Positions 8,871 through 19,664 of a stretch of 64,000 nucleotides of DNA are shown here, in pieces (position 1 is the first letter of the stretch; each line of letters starts with the position of its first letter). The position numbers and the translations under genes are program-made. The notes under the pieces were generated by a model. The model was not told the origin of the DNA. It worked only from the letters and a program-made list of their open reading frames with translations, and did no database searches. The stretch comes from Aegicerativicinus sediminis (GTDB lineage: Bacteria > Bacteroidota > Bacteroidia > Flavobacteriales > Flavobacteriaceae). The stretch spans positions 372,001 through 436,000 of the forward strand of contig NZ_CP064295.1 of assembly GCF_015476115.1 (NCBI RefSeq), written 5' to 3'.

Positions 8871-9513
8871 AGAAGGTCATAAAATCATATTTGTTTCATT
8901 GGTAATTGTTGTTGCCACATTACTATTGATTGATTCGTTTATACTTATTCCTTGGTTGCGAACTCTTACAATGATTACCATTTTGGCAATGTTCATTTTG
9001 ATACTTCAATTTTTTAGAAACCCAAAGCGAAGCTTATTGAATGATGAGAATGTGGCTGTTTCGCCAGTAGATGGGAAAGTGGTGGTTATAGAAGAAGTTT
9101 TTGAGAAGGAATACTTCAATGATAAACGTATCCAAGTATCCATTTTTATGTCTCCCATAAATGTACATGTAACTAGATATCCGGTTGGTGGAAATGTCGC
9201 TTTTAGCAAATATCATGCTGGAAAATATTTGGTCGCATGGCATCCAAAGGCAAGTGAAGAAAATGAAAGAACATCCGTCGTTGTTGAAAATCCATACTTT
9301 GGAAAAATTCTCTATCGTCAGATAGCAGGTGCCTTAGCCAAAAGGATTGTAAATTATGCTAAAGAAGGATCGACCGTTCAACAAGGAACCGATTCTGGGT
9401 TCATTAAATTTGGAAGCAGGGTTGACGTATTTTTCCCATTAGGTACAAAAATCGAAGTTGCATTGAACCAAAAAGTACGGGGAGGTGAAACAATAATTGG
9501 AAGTAAGGAATGA
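8860..9513 (+). CDS. psd: Phosphatidylserine decarboxylase proenzyme, short type
   Basis: This enzyme converts phosphatidylserine to phosphatidylethanolamine. The 217-residue protein is the short form with two N-terminal hydrophobic segments (about 8-28 and 36-50). The self-cleavage site is Gly185-Ser186 in IKFGSRVDVF, equivalent to the LGST site of the long form, giving a pyruvoyl alpha chain. The SPVDGKV and FMSPINVHVTRYP motifs are present. I chose ATG at 8860; an in-frame TTG at 8851 adds three residues. Its substrate would need PssA, which is not in this window. It overlaps the ACBP gene by 4 bases. Confidence 0.94.
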   Translation: MFHKEGHKIIFVSLVIVVATLLLIDSFILIPWLRTLTMITILAMFILILQFFRNPKRSLLNDENVAVSPVDGKVVVIEEVFEKEYFNDKRIQVSIFMSPINVHVTRYPVGGNVAFSKYHAGKYLVAWHPKASEENERTSVVVENPYFGKILYRQIAGALAKRIVNYAKEGSTVQQGTDSGFIKFGSRVDVFFPLGTKIEVALNQKVRGGETIIGSKE

Positions 9514-9776
9514 CCGACGAATCTCTCGATAGGGAATTTCAAGAGGCTGTAGATCAAATAAACAACCATTCAGAGCCATTTCCGGCTGATTTCTTGCTAC
9601 GTCTTTATGCTTATTATAAGGTAGCCACCAATAATTATGAACAGCCTAGCAGCAGAAAGCCAATTATTAATGCTTTCAAAACAAATGCTCTATTTCAAGT
9701 GAAAGGCCTTAACAGAAATGAAGCCAAAAGAAATTATATCGACTTAGTGAATAATTATTTCCTTTATAGGAAATAA
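9510..9776 (+). CDS. Acyl-CoA-binding protein (ACBP) homologue
   Basis: An 88-residue single-domain protein with the ACBP four-helix pattern: LDREFQEAVDQIN, a PADFLLRLYAYYKVATN block matching the conserved L..YayyKqAT segment of ACBPs, and a C-terminal LNRNEAKRNYIDLVNNYF helix. ACBPs bind long-chain acyl-CoA in the cytosol. The family is best known in eukaryotes and patchy in bacteria. Its overlap with psd, downstream of cdsA, suggests it buffers or delivers acyl-CoA for lipid metabolism, which is inference. Confidence 0.85.
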   Translation: MTDESLDREFQEAVDQINNHSEPFPADFLLRLYAYYKVATNNYEQPSSRKPIINAFKTNALFQVKGLNRNEAKRNYIDLVNNYFLYRK

Positions 9777-9790
9777 ATTAATGAGATATT

Positions 9791-10705
9791 TTAGTCCCTT
9801 ATTAATGGTAAGGTGCTACATCGTAATAAACCTTCCTGCTTTGCAATTTCAGAAAAGGGCACTTCCTCGACTTTAAAGCCATTTTCACGTAACCAAGAGT
9901 TTAAACGGATAAAATTTCTTTCAGAAATAACAGTTTCTTCAGAAATCGAAAAAATATTGCTGTTCATATCAAACATTTCTTCCTTGGTAATTTCAAAAAT
10001 GTTATCCCTACCAAAATAATCTTTCAACCAATTATATTCAAATTCTTGCAAAAACCCATTTTTATGAATTATTGCCTTATCCTTTCCTATCGGTTGAAAG
10101 CAGCAATCTAGATGCAAGGCATTATTGTATGGATCAGTATTAGATTTTCTAAGATTAAACGTCTTAACAATCTTATTAGGAAAAATTTCTTTTAAGGCAT
10201 CTATGGCCTTTAAATTGGTTCTGGCAGTAATGTAATTAGGGTAATCACTACCGTAATATGTTCCGACAAAAATATAGTCATTCCAAGGCATCACATCCCC
10301 TCCTTCTACATGATAATCGTCTGGTAACACAATTATATTTGATGAAGGAATTTGACTAAGAATATGCTGAATTGCATCTACCTCTCCCTCTCTATGCGGC
10401 AATATGTTTGCTCGAATAAATTTATCCTCAATGACAAAACCAATATCCCTAGCAAATATTTGGTTACAGTCTGGAATCACTTTAGGCCGAAAAACCTGAA
10501 CTTCATATTTCAGTAAAACCTTTTCGACTTCATCAAGTTCCATAATCATATCCTTTTCTTTAGGATATGTACCCTGTTTTATATGCATTATAGACTTAGG
10601 GTCATAAGCCTCGCTTATTGAAGGAACCGGACCATTTTTCTCGGCTGTACCGAGAATTACAGATCTTAATCTATTCGTTTCGTTAGTCACATTAAGCTTG
10701 AGCAT
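9791..10705 (-). CDS. DDAH / arginine deiminase-related hydrolase
   Basis: A 304-residue amidinotransferase-fold hydrolase. Visible family marks are CNQIFARDIGFVIEDKFI, the EGGDV motif after DDYH, the His motif NNALHLDCCF and the C-terminal nucleophile Cys296 in GLLRCSTLP. It probably hydrolyses the guanidino group of an arginine derivative; the substrate is not known. ATG at 10705 is chosen because an alternative TTG start at 10732 lies inside the gltA terminator hairpin. It ends 14 bases from the convergent ACBP gene. Confidence 0.88.
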   Translation of the reverse strand: MLKLNVTNETNRLRSVILGTAEKNGPVPSISEAYDPKSIMHIKQGTYPKEKDMIMELDEVEKVLLKYEVQVFRPKVIPDCNQIFARDIGFVIEDKFIRANILPHREGEVDAIQHILSQIPSSNIIVLPDDYHVEGGDVMPWNDYIFVGTYYGSDYPNYITARTNLKAIDALKEIFPNKIVKTFNLRKSNTDPYNNALHLDCCFQPIGKDKAIIHKNGFLQEFEYNWLKDYFGRDNIFEITKEEMFDMNSNIFSISEETVISERNFIRLNSWLRENGFKVEEVPFSEIAKQEGLLRCSTLPLIRD

Positions 10706-10713
10706 AACTAAAT

Positions 10714-10750
10714 ATAAAAAAATAGGCTTCAAACATAACGCCTGAAGCCT
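10714..10750 (-). terminator. Intrinsic terminator after gltA
   Basis: On the minus strand the 8-base arms AGGCTTCA and TGAAGCCT enclose an 11-base loop and are followed, after one A, by seven T. It sits between the gltA stop and the DDAH-like start. Confidence 0.8.
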
Positions 10751-10771
10751 AAAACATATTGAACACTTAAT

Positions 10772-12058
10772 TTATCTATATTCTATTTCGGTAAACTTAC
10801 GATAAGTTTCTCCCATGTATAATTGTCTTGGTCTACCAATTGGTTCTTTACGTAGACGCATTTCCCTCCACTGTGCAATCCAACCTGGCAACCTACCTAA
10901 AGCAAACATTACAGTAAACATGTCCGTTGGAATTCCCATAGCGCGATAGATAATCCCTGAATAAAAATCAACATTCGGGTATAATTTTCTATCCACGAAA
11001 TAGGAATCTTCCAATGCTTCTTTTTCAAGACCTTTGGCAATATCTAAAATGGGATCATCTACACCTAATTGGCCCAGAACCTCATCAGCAGATTTTTTGA
11101 TGATTTTAGCGCGAGGATCGAAATTTTTATAGACACGGTGACCAAAGCCCATTAGCCTGAATGGATCAGATTTATCTTTTGCTTTTGCCATGTATTTTTT
11201 GGTGTCTCCGCCATCTGCCTTAATTGCCTCCAACATTTCAAGAACAGCTTGGTTTGCGCCACCATGTAATGGTCCCCACAGTGCAGATATACCAGCAGAA
11301 ATTGAAGCAAATAGTCCAGCATGTGATGACCCAACAATTCTTACAGTTGATGTGGAGCAGTTTTGTTCGTGGTCGGCATGTAAGATTAATAATTTATCCA
11401 ATGCATCAATCATTACATCATTGTGCTCATACTCCTCATTCGGTTGTTTGAACATCATTTTAAGAGTATTTTCTACATACCCAATAGATTTATCACCATA
11501 ATCTAATGGCAGGCCATTTTTCTTACGTAAAGTCCACGCTACAAGCACCGGAAATTTAGCCAGAATCCGAACAATAGCATTATACATGTCTTGTTCAGAT
11601 TCAACATTGACACTAGAAGGATTAAATGCAGTTAGAGCGCTTGTCAATGAGGCCAATACCCCCATTGGGTGTGCAGATTTTGGAAATGCATCTAAAATCT
11701 TTTTAACATCATCATCTACAATACAATGAGATTTTATATCCTTATGAAATTTTTCTAGTTGCTCTTTTGTGGGAAGCTCTCCAAAAATTAATAAAAATGC
11801 AACTTCTAAAAAAGTAGCCTTCTCTGCCAATTCCTCAATAGCATACCCTCTATATCTTAAAATACCTTTCTCCCCGTCCAAAAATGTGATGGCACTTTCA
11901 CAAGAACCAGTGTTTTTGTAACCAGGATCTAAGGTAATATACCCTGAAGTGGCAGATCTAAGGTTGCTAATATCTATTGCTAATTCATCTTCTGTACCCT
12001 TCGAAATTGGAAGCTCAAACTTTTCCCCATTTAAGTCAAGGAATGCTTTATCAGACAT
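10772..12058 (-). CDS. gltA: Citrate synthase
   Basis: This enzyme condenses oxaloacetate and acetyl-CoA to citrate, the entry step of the TCA cycle. At 428 residues it is the hexameric type II length. Catalytic-region signatures are LHADHEQNCSTSTVR, SALWGPLHGGANQ and GFGHRVYKNFDPRAK; FYSGIIYRAMGIP and a C-terminal PGWIAQWREM also fit. It is flanked by terminators on both sides, so it is probably its own transcription unit although it follows eno. Confidence 0.97.
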   Translation of the reverse strand: MSDKAFLDLNGEKFELPISKGTEDELAIDISNLRSATSGYITLDPGYKNTGSCESAITFLDGEKGILRYRGYAIEELAEKATFLEVAFLLIFGELPTKEQLEKFHKDIKSHCIVDDDVKKILDAFPKSAHPMGVLASLTSALTAFNPSSVNVESEQDMYNAIVRILAKFPVLVAWTLRKKNGLPLDYGDKSIGYVENTLKMMFKQPNEEYEHNDVMIDALDKLLILHADHEQNCSTSTVRIVGSSHAGLFASISAGISALWGPLHGGANQAVLEMLEAIKADGGDTKKYMAKAKDKSDPFRLMGFGHRVYKNFDPRAKIIKKSADEVLGQLGVDDPILDIAKGLEKEALEDSYFVDRKLYPNVDFYSGIIYRAMGIPTDMFTVMFALGRLPGWIAQWREMRLRKEPIGRPRQLYMGETYRKFTEIEYR

Positions 12059-12236
12059 AAAAAAGTGATTGTATGTTGTTAATATTGTAGATTGCTAAAA
12101 TACGAAATATATAAGGATTTCTGAAGTTCCTATGTTACCGAATTCACAACAAATAAGCCATATCTTCATTAAATTTTTGTTAATCCAAAATTTCAGCCGG
12201 CCTCCACTAATAATTATTTGAATTTTTCAAGGAGAT

Positions 12237-12263
12237 AAAAAAAGGGAACCGTATTCGATTCCC
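12237..12263 (-). terminator. Intrinsic terminator after eno
   Basis: On the minus strand GGGAATCG and CGGTTCCC form a stem with one G-T pair around the loop AATA, followed by seven T. It begins 26 bases after the eno stop. The rest of the 231-base eno-gltA gap holds no gene. Confidence 0.85.
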
Positions 12264-12289
12264 TCTAAAATATATAAAGTTTATTAAAC

Positions 12290-13603
<1,314 letters not shown>

Positions 13604-13617
13604 TTATTTAGAAAGCA

Positions 13618-13625
13618 CAAATTTA
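13618..13625 (-). promoter_or_regulatory. Putative -7 promoter element for eno
   Basis: On the minus strand TAAATTTG matches TAnnTTTG, 35 bases before the eno ATG. No TTTG at the usual -33 spacing. Confidence 0.4.
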
Positions 13626-13683
13626 CGAATTAACCTATCCTTTCTACTTAAAAATGTTAAAATTAAATAAGCAAAAAACGACT

Positions 13684-14808
13684 TTAAGAGGTTACCGAAC
13701 TATTTGAATGCTTCTTAATTGTTTCAAGAAATTCATCGAACAAGTATGAAGCATCGTGAGGACCAGGACTAGCCTCCGGATGGTATTGGACTGAAAAAAC
13801 GGGCTTGTTTTTCATTCTTATTCCCGCTACAGTTTGGTCATTTAAATGAACATGGGTAATTTTTATATCAGGATGATTTTCCGTTTCTTCTCTATTAATG
13901 GAGAAACCATGATTTTGGGATGTAATCTCACCCTTTCCTGTTTCAAGGTTCATAATAGGGTGGTTGATTCCCCTATGTCCATGATGCATTTTATATGTTG
14001 AAATACCATTAGCGAGACCTATTATTTGATGCCCCAAACAAATACCAAAAAGAGGAAGGCCTTTTTCTATCACTTTTTTAGCAACAGCCTGGGCTTGATC
14101 CAATGGTTCTGGATCCCCAGGTCCATTGGAAAGGAAATATCCATCAGGATTCCATGCTTCCATTTCTTCAAAGGTTGAATCGAATGGAAATACCTTTATA
14201 TAAACATCTCTTTTAGAAAAATTTCTAAGAATGTTCTTTTTAATTCCTAAATCTAAAGCCGCAATTTTGTAGGTAGCATTTTCGTCTCCATAAAAATATG
14301 GTTCATTGGTAGAAACTTTAGAGGCCAATTCCAGCCCTTTCATATTAGGAATTTTAGACAATTGCTCCTTCAATCCATCGATATCATCAACATCTGTAGA
14401 GATAACTGCATTCATCGCACCATGTTCTCTGATATGACTAACCAAAGCCCTAGTATCAACATCTGAAATTGCAAATAGTTTATTCTTCTCGAAGAATTCT
14501 TCCAAGGATGCATCCGCTGAAGGTCTAGAGTAAGTAAAACTAAAATTACGGCAAACCAATCCAGCAATTTTAACAGAATCGGATTCAACTTCAGATTCCA
14601 TGGTTCCATAGTTCCCAATATGTGCATTGGTGGTAACCATAATTTGGCCAAAGTAAGAAGGATCGGTGAAAATTTCTTGATATCCAGTTGTACCGGTATT
14701 AAAACAAACTTCACCAAACGCTGATCCTTTTTTACCTATTGATTTTCCGTAAAAAATAGTTCCATCTTCTAATAAGATAAGGGCTTTATCTCTTTTTGTG
14801 TACTTCAT
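13684..14808 (-). CDS. carA: Carbamoyl-phosphate synthase small subunit
   Basis: The glutaminase subunit that supplies ammonia to CarB for arginine and pyrimidine synthesis. It has 374 residues: an N-terminal CPSase small-chain domain (EDGTIFYGKSIG, FNTGTTGYQEIFTDPSY) and a class I glutamine amidotransferase domain with nucleophile Cys257 in FGICLGHQ and His343/Glu345 in VQYHPEAS. The triad is intact. carB is not adjacent. It lies after the rplQ terminator, in the same direction. Confidence 0.97.
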   Translation of the reverse strand: MKYTKRDKALILLEDGTIFYGKSIGKKGSAFGEVCFNTGTTGYQEIFTDPSYFGQIMVTTNAHIGNYGTMESEVESDSVKIAGLVCRNFSFTYSRPSADASLEEFFEKNKLFAISDVDTRALVSHIREHGAMNAVISTDVDDIDGLKEQLSKIPNMKGLELASKVSTNEPYFYGDENATYKIAALDLGIKKNILRNFSKRDVYIKVFPFDSTFEEMEAWNPDGYFLSNGPGDPEPLDQAQAVAKKVIEKGLPLFGICLGHQIIGLANGISTYKMHHGHRGINHPIMNLETGKGEITSQNHGFSINREETENHPDIKITHVHLNDQTVAGIRMKNKPVFSVQYHPEASPGPHDASYLFDEFLETIKKHSNSSVTS

Positions 14809-14861
14809 AATTAATGTGTGATAATACGGTTTTGCAATATTAAAATATTATAGATGAATTA

Positions 14862-14896
14862 AAAAAAAGGGATTTGCTAAAAAGCAAATCCCTTTA
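14862..14896 (-). terminator. Intrinsic terminator ending the ribosomal superoperon
   Basis: On the minus strand a long stem (AAAGGGATTTGCT with its complement, small A/T loop) is followed by a T run. It starts about 24 bases after the rplQ stop, closing the ribosomal-rpoA unit before carA. Confidence 0.88.
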
Positions 14897-14919
14897 ATAA
14901 ATATTGTAATCTAATCATT

Positions 14920-15426
14920 TTACTCTTCCTCGTTTGAAGCTTTAGTTTCTGATTTAGATTCAGCTGCTTTCGTTTCCGTTGCAACTGGAGCAGCAGTGCT
15001 GGATTTACCTCCTCCTCTTCTACTCCTTCGAGTTGACTTCTTCTCTGGCTTGCTTGCATTGTATAATTCATTATAATCTACAAGCTCAATCATTGCCATT
15101 TCAGCGTTATCACCCAAACGGTTTCCTAATTTAATGATTCTAGTATAACCTCCAGGTCTATCTCCCACCTTTGCAGCAACATCTCTAAAAAGTTCAGTTA
15201 CAGCCTCCTTTTGTCTAAGACGACTAAAAACAATTCTACGGTTGTGCGTAGTGTCATCTTTAGATTTTGTAATCATTGGCTCAACAAATTGTTTAAGAGC
15301 CTTTGCCTTTGCCAAGGTGGTATTGATGCGCTTATGCTCAATCAATGAACAAGCCATATTGGCCAACATTGATTTTCTATGAGCAGTCTTTCTGCCTAAG
15401 TGATTAATTTTCTTTCCGTGTCTCAT
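14920..15426 (-). CDS. rplQ: 50S ribosomal protein L17
   Basis: A large-subunit protein near the exit tunnel. The core (residues 1-120) has the standard [24 protein letters not shown] start and a GGYTRIIKL segment. An extension of about 40 residues follows, rich in Lys, Ser, Ala and Glu and ending in NEEE, so the 168-residue protein is longer than the roughly 125 residues of E. coli L17. Such tails are usual in Bacteroidota and probably disordered. It is the last gene of the alpha-operon block after rpoA. Confidence 0.98.
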   Translation of the reverse strand: MRHGKKINHLGRKTAHRKSMLANMACSLIEHKRINTTLAKAKALKQFVEPMITKSKDDTTHNRRIVFSRLRQKEAVTELFRDVAAKVGDRPGGYTRIIKLGNRLGDNAEMAMIELVDYNELYNASKPEKKSTRRSRRGGGKSSTAAPVATETKAAESKSETKASNEEE

Positions 15427-15458
15427 TGCATTATATCTTTCGCTAAACGATTAATCGC

Positions 15459-16451
15459 CTAGTCCTTATCTAACTTATATTTACTTAAATCCATTCCGAA
15501 ACTCAAGCCTTTAACACTTACAAGTTCTTCCAACTCAGTTAAAGATTTCTTTCCGAAATTTCTAAACTTCATCAAATCATTTTTGTTGAAGGAAACCAAA
15601 TCACCAAGAGTATCAACTTCTGCAGCTTTCAAACAGTTCAAAGCTCTAACAGAAAGATCCATATCAACTAATTTAGTTTTAAGCAATTGTCTCATGTGCA
15701 GTGACTCCTCATCATAAGTTTCAGTCTGAGCAATCTCATCAGCCTCAAGGGTGATACGCTCATCTGAGAACAACATAAAATGATGAATAAGAATCTTAGC
15801 AGCTTCGGTTAAAGCATCTTTAGGATGAATTGATCCATCACTAATAATTTCAAAAACCAATTTTTCGTAATCGGTTTTTTGCTCAACACGATAATTCTCA
15901 ATGCTATACTTCACATTTTTAATAGGAGTATAGATAGAATCAGTAAAAATGGTTCCAATAGGTGCAGAAGATTTTTTGTTTTCTTCAGCAGGAACATAAC
16001 CACGACCTTTTTCGATTGTTATTTCTAAATTAACGCTCACTTTAGGATCTAGGTTACAGATAACAAGATCTTTGTTCAATACTTGGAATCCAGAAATGAA
16101 TTTTTGGAAATCACCAGCAACGATTTGGTCTTGTCCAGATATAGAGATTGAAACAGATTCGTTATCTATTTCATCGATTTGACGTTTGAATCTAATTTGC
16201 TTAAGGTTCAAAATAATTTCCGTTACGTCTTCAACAACGCCAGAAATAGTTGAAAATTCGTGGTCAACACCCTCAATTCTAACTGATGTAATCGCGAAAC
16301 CTTCCAAAGAAGACAAAAGCACACGTCTTAGAGCATTACCTACCGTTAAACCATAACCTGGTTCTAATGGCCTGAATTCGAATTTACCTTCGAAATCAGT
16401 TGAATCAATCATGATTACCTTATCGGGCTTTTGAAAATTTAATATAGCCAT
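15459..16451 (-). CDS. rpoA: DNA-directed RNA polymerase subunit alpha
   Basis: Alpha dimerises to scaffold beta and beta'. The 330-residue protein has the N-terminal domain ([20 protein letters not shown], the conserved 45-48 region) and a C-terminal domain with the helix-hairpin-helix ([35 protein letters not shown]) used for UP-element and activator contacts. Normal length. It lies between rpsD and rplQ as in the classical alpha operon. Confidence 0.98.
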   Translation of the reverse strand: MAILNFQKPDKVIMIDSTDFEGKFEFRPLEPGYGLTVGNALRRVLLSSLEGFAITSVRIEGVDHEFSTISGVVEDVTEIILNLKQIRFKRQIDEIDNESVSISISGQDQIVAGDFQKFISGFQVLNKDLVICNLDPKVSVNLEITIEKGRGYVPAEENKKSSAPIGTIFTDSIYTPIKNVKYSIENYRVEQKTDYEKLVFEIISDGSIHPKDALTEAAKILIHHFMLFSDERITLEADEIAQTETYDEESLHMRQLLKTKLVDMDLSVRALNCLKAAEVDTLGDLVSFNKNDLMKFRNFGKKSLTELEELVSVKGLSFGMDLSKYKLDKD

Positions 16452-16471
16452 ATTGTGTTGTGTATCAGTTA

Positions 16472-17077
16472 TTATTTAGAGTATAATTCCACTATAAATT
16501 GTTCGTTGATCTTTTCTGGAATTTGGATTCTTTCTGGCACAGATACATAAGTACCTTCCATTTTATCCTTATTCCAAGTGATCCACTCGTATACTTGGCT
16601 AGCATTTGCTAATGAACTTTGGATAGCTTCCAAAGACTTAGACTTTTCTCTTACGCCTACAACATCACCAGCTTTCAAAATGTAAGAAGGAATGTTTACC
16701 ACTTCACCATTAACAGTAATGTGTCTGTGGGAAACTAATTGTCTTGCACCGCTTCTAGATGGAGCCAAGCCCATTCTATAAGCAACGTTGTCTAGTCTAG
16801 ACTCACACAATTGCAAAAGAACTTCACCGGTAATACCAGGAGCTGCAGTTGCTTTTTTGAACATGTTTCTGAATTGACGCTCAAGGATACCATAGGTATA
16901 TTTAGCTTTTTGCTTCTCCATTAACTGGATTGCGTATTCAGACTTTTTGCCACGACGCTTATTAATGCCGTGTTGACCTGGAGGATAATTTCTTTTTTCG
17001 AAAGCCTTATCGTCTCCATAAATAGCCTCACCAAATTTTCGGGCTATCTTTGTTTTAGGACCAGTATATCTTGCCAT
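16472..17077 (-). CDS. rpsD: 30S ribosomal protein S4
   Basis: A primary 16S rRNA-binding protein. The 201 residues show an N-terminal region without the zinc-binding cysteines seen in some bacteria ([17 protein letters not shown]), then [18 protein letters not shown] and the S4 RNA-binding domain [17 protein letters not shown]. In other bacteria S4 autoregulates its operon. Here an unusually long 104-base gap precedes the gene, the only such gap in this part of the operon. Confidence 0.98.
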   Translation of the reverse strand: MARYTGPKTKIARKFGEAIYGDDKAFEKRNYPPGQHGINKRRGKKSEYAIQLMEKQKAKYTYGILERQFRNMFKKATAAPGITGEVLLQLCESRLDNVAYRMGLAPSRSGARQLVSHRHITVNGEVVNIPSYILKAGDVVGVREKSKSLEAIQSSLANASQVYEWITWNKDKMEGTYVSVPERIQIPEKINEQFIVELYSK

Positions 17078-17181
17078 ATTAAAGTTTAAATTGAGGGGAT
17101 TTATGAATTAAGGTCTAAATCTTATATCCTTCGATAAATCGAATTCCCTCTTTGGTTATACGTAATTAAATTTTGTGATTA
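17078..17181 (-). promoter_or_regulatory. Long rpsK-rpsD spacer, possible S4-responsive leader
   Basis: This 104-base gap contrasts with gaps of 2-20 bases around it. On the minus strand it contains the small inverted repeat TTCGAT-TT-ATCGAA and an AT-rich 3' part ahead of the rpsD ATG. It has no convincing promoter. A regulatory leader is inferred from the gap and from S4 autoregulation elsewhere. Confidence 0.3.
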
Positions 17182-17565
17182 TTAAACTCTTCTTCTTTTA
17201 GGTGGTCTACAACCATTGTGTGGAAGCGGAGTTACATCGATGATTTCAGAAACCTCGATACCTGCATTATGAATAGAGCGAATTGCTGACTCTCTACCAT
17301 TTCCAGGACCTTTAACATAAACTTTCACCTTCTTTAACCCAGCCTCCTTAGCTACACCAGCTGCATCTTCCGCCGCTAATTGAGCTGCATAAGGAGTGTT
17401 TTTCTTAGAACCTCTAAAACCCATTTTTCCTGCAGATGACCATGCAACAACTTCTCCCTTTTTGTTTGTTAGGGAAATAATGATGTTATTAAATGAAGCT
17501 GTAACGTGTGCCTCACCAATTGCATCTACTATTACTTTGCGTTTTTTAGTACTTGCCTTTGCCAT
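17182..17565 (-). CDS. rpsK: 30S ribosomal protein S11
   Basis: A platform protein near the mRNA exit. The 127 residues include [33 protein letters not shown] in blocks, [18 protein letters not shown], and the conserved C-terminus [18 protein letters not shown]. Complete. It follows rpsM after 12 bases. Confidence 0.98.
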   Translation of the reverse strand: MAKASTKKRKVIVDAIGEAHVTASFNNIIISLTNKKGEVVAWSSAGKMGFRGSKKNTPYAAQLAAEDAAGVAKEAGLKKVKVYVKGPGNGRESAIRSIHNAGIEVSEIIDVTPLPHNGCRPPKRRRV

Positions 17566-17577
17566 AGTTACTAATTA

Positions 17578-17952
17578 TTATTTAGTCGCTTTTTTCTTGT
17601 TAGCAACAGTTTTTCTCTTACCTTTTCTAGTTCTGGAGTTGTTCTTAGTGCGTTGTCCTCTTAAAGGCAAACCAGCTCTATGACGAATTCCTCTATAACA
17701 TCCAATATCCATTAAACGCTTAATGTTCAATTGAATTTCAGAACGTAATTCACCTTCAATAGTAAAAGAAGATACAGCATCACGAATTCTTCCGATTTCA
17801 TCATCTGTCCAATCTTCTACTTTGGTATCTTCATTTACTTCAGCAGCAGCCAAGATCTCTTGAGCTCTACTTTTACCTATACCGAAGATATAGGTTAACG
17901 CGATAGCACCTCGCTTTTGTTTTGGTATATCAACCCCTGCAATTCTTGCCAT
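17578..17952 (-). CDS. rpsM: 30S ribosomal protein S13
   Basis: A head protein contacting the P-site tRNA and L5. The 124 residues begin [29 protein letters not shown], include [26 protein letters not shown], and end in a basic tail rich in Lys. It starts 2 bases after the rpmJ stop. Confidence 0.98.
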   Translation of the reverse strand: MARIAGVDIPKQKRGAIALTYIFGIGKSRAQEILAAAEVNEDTKVEDWTDDEIGRIRDAVSSFTIEGELRSEIQLNIKRLMDIGCYRGIRHRAGLPLRGQRTKNNSRTRKGKRKTVANKKKATK

Positions 17953-17954
17953 AA

Positions 17955-18071
17955 TTATCCTTGTCTTTGTTTGAATTTAGGATTCTTTTTGTTAATCACA
18001 TAAAGTCTGCCTTTGCGACGAACCAATTTACATTCGGCGCTGCGCTTTTTTACTGATGCTCTTACTTTCAT
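17955..18071 (-). CDS. rpmJ: 50S ribosomal protein L36, zinc-free form
   Basis: A 38-residue gene between infA and rpsM, found by translating the gap on the minus strand: it begins [15 protein letters not shown] and ends NPKFKQRQG, an unmistakable L36. Compared with the zinc-binding form (Cys11, Cys14, Cys27, His33), only Cys14 remains; the other positions are Ser11, Asn27 and Phe33, so it should not bind zinc. It is separated from rpsM by 2 bases and from infA by 4. Confidence 0.96.
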   Translation of the reverse strand: MKVRASVKKRSAECKLVRRKGRLYVINKKNPKFKQRQG

Positions 18072-18075
18072 CTTA

Positions 18076-18291
18076 TTAGTATCTATAAGTTATACGAGCC
18101 TTAGAAAGATCGTAAGGACTCATTTCTAATTTTACTTTATCTCCAGGTAGAAGTTTTATATAGTGCATACGCATCTTACCAGATATATGAGCGGTAACTA
18201 TATGCCCATTTTCCAATTCTACCCTAAACATGGCATTTGATAATGCTTCTATAATTGTTCCGTCTTGTTCTATAGCTGCTTGTTTTGCCAT
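18076..18291 (-). CDS. infA: Translation initiation factor IF-1
   Basis: A 71-residue S1/OB-fold protein that occupies the A site during initiation. It carries the standard [24 protein letters not shown] start and the [33 protein letters not shown] end in consecutive blocks. It sits between secY and rpmJ; adk and map, which lie here in many bacteria, are absent. Confidence 0.98.
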   Translation of the reverse strand: MAKQAAIEQDGTIIEALSNAMFRVELENGHIVTAHISGKMRMHYIKLLPGDKVKLEMSPYDLSKARITYRY

Positions 18292-18301
18292 AATATAATT
18301 T

Positions 18302-19651
18302 TTAAGCTACTGCTTTTCTGTTTTTACCAGTTTTCATCAAACCGTCGTAATGCTTATTCAACAAATACGAGTTAACCTGTTGCATCGTATCTATAGCAAC
18401 CCCCACCATAATTAATAGTGAAGTACCACCAAAGAACAACGCCCATCCCGCCTGAACATCCATCAACTTAACAATTATTGCAGGGAACACCGCAATCAAT
18501 GCCAAAAATATAGATCCAGGTAATGTAATTTGAGACATAATCCTATCGAGATATTCAGATGTTTCGGTGCCAGGGCGAATGCCAGGGATAAAACCTCCGC
18601 TTCTCTTTAAATCATCAGCCATTTTGTTTGTTGGTACTGTAATCGCGGTATAGAAATATGTAAATACAATAATCAATAAAGCAAAAACTAAATTGTACCA
18701 AAATCCGAATATGTCAGAAAATTGGGCCTGCATCCATTGTCCGGCATCCGAAGAACCAAAAGTCTTTCCTATCAAACTAGGAACAAACATAATTGCTTGT
18801 GCAAAGATAATTGGCATAACTCCCGATGCATTTAATTTCAATGGTAAAAACTGTCTAGAACCGAATACGTTTCTTTCGTATCCACCAGAAGCAGTTCTTC
18901 TTGCATACTGAACCATGATTTTTCTAACTGCCATTACTAACATAACAGAAGCTAGAATAATCACAAACCAAATTACTAGTTCAATCAAAATCATCATAAG
19001 ACCACCGTTTCCGCCACCGTCTAATCTAGAAGCAGCATTTTGTACAAACGATTGAGGTAATCTAGCAATAATTCCTACCATTATAAGTAGTGAGATACCA
19101 TTACCAATTCCTTTGTCAGTAATCTTTTCACCTAGCCACATCGCAAAAATACAGCCAGTTACTAAGATGATTATAGATGAAACATAAAACAATCCGCCGG
19201 TTCCTAATAAAAAGGCCTCACTTGGTATACCAAATACAGGCTGCAAACTAGCCAAATACCCTGGAGCTTGTACCAAACATATTCCAATTGTTAACCAACG
19301 TGTTATTTGGTTGATTTTCTTACGGCCGCTTTCACCTTCCTTCTGTAACTTTTGCAGGTAAGGAATTGCAATACCCATCAACTGTACCACGATAGATGCA
19401 GAGATATAAGGCATAATTCCTAATGCAAAAACTGATGCGTTAGCAAAGGCTCCACCGGTGAACATATTAAGTATCCCTAAGATACCGTCTTGTGCACCCG
19501 CTGCTAAACCACCTAGCTTACTAGCATCAATTCCAGGTAGAACGACTTGTGCGCCGAATCTGTAAACCAATAATAATCCGAGAGTAAGGATGATACGATC
19601 CTTAAGCTCGGTTATTTTCCAAATGTTCTTAATAGTGTCTATAAATTTCAT
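18302..19651 (-). CDS. secY: Protein translocase subunit SecY
   Basis: The channel subunit of the general secretion pathway in the inner membrane. The 449-residue protein has ten predicted membrane segments and family motifs [15 protein letters not shown] in TM2, the cytosolic loops [19 protein letters not shown] and [13 protein letters not shown]. The plug region after TM1 is glycine-rich and includes [20 protein letters not shown]. It is located between rplO and infA as usual. Confidence 0.98.
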   Translation of the reverse strand: MKFIDTIKNIWKITELKDRIILTLGLLLVYRFGAQVVLPGIDASKLGGLAAGAQDGILGILNMFTGGAFANASVFALGIMPYISASIVVQLMGIAIPYLQKLQKEGESGRKKINQITRWLTIGICLVQAPGYLASLQPVFGIPSEAFLLGTGGLFYVSSIIILVTGCIFAMWLGEKITDKGIGNGISLLIMVGIIARLPQSFVQNAASRLDGGGNGGLMMILIELVIWFVIILASVMLVMAVRKIMVQYARRTASGGYERNVFGSRQFLPLKLNASGVMPIIFAQAIMFVPSLIGKTFGSSDAGQWMQAQFSDIFGFWYNLVFALLIIVFTYFYTAITVPTNKMADDLKRSGGFIPGIRPGTETSEYLDRIMSQITLPGSIFLALIAVFPAIIVKLMDVQAGWALFFGGTSLLIMVGVAIDTMQQVNSYLLNKHYDGLMKTGKNRKAVA

Positions 19652-19664
19652 CCGTAGGTTGATG

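Noticed and set aside
10706-10732. Upstream TTG start for the DDAH-like gene
   Set aside because: It lies inside the gltA terminator hairpin, and the added residues are low-complexity hydrophobic; ATG 10705 begins the conserved region.
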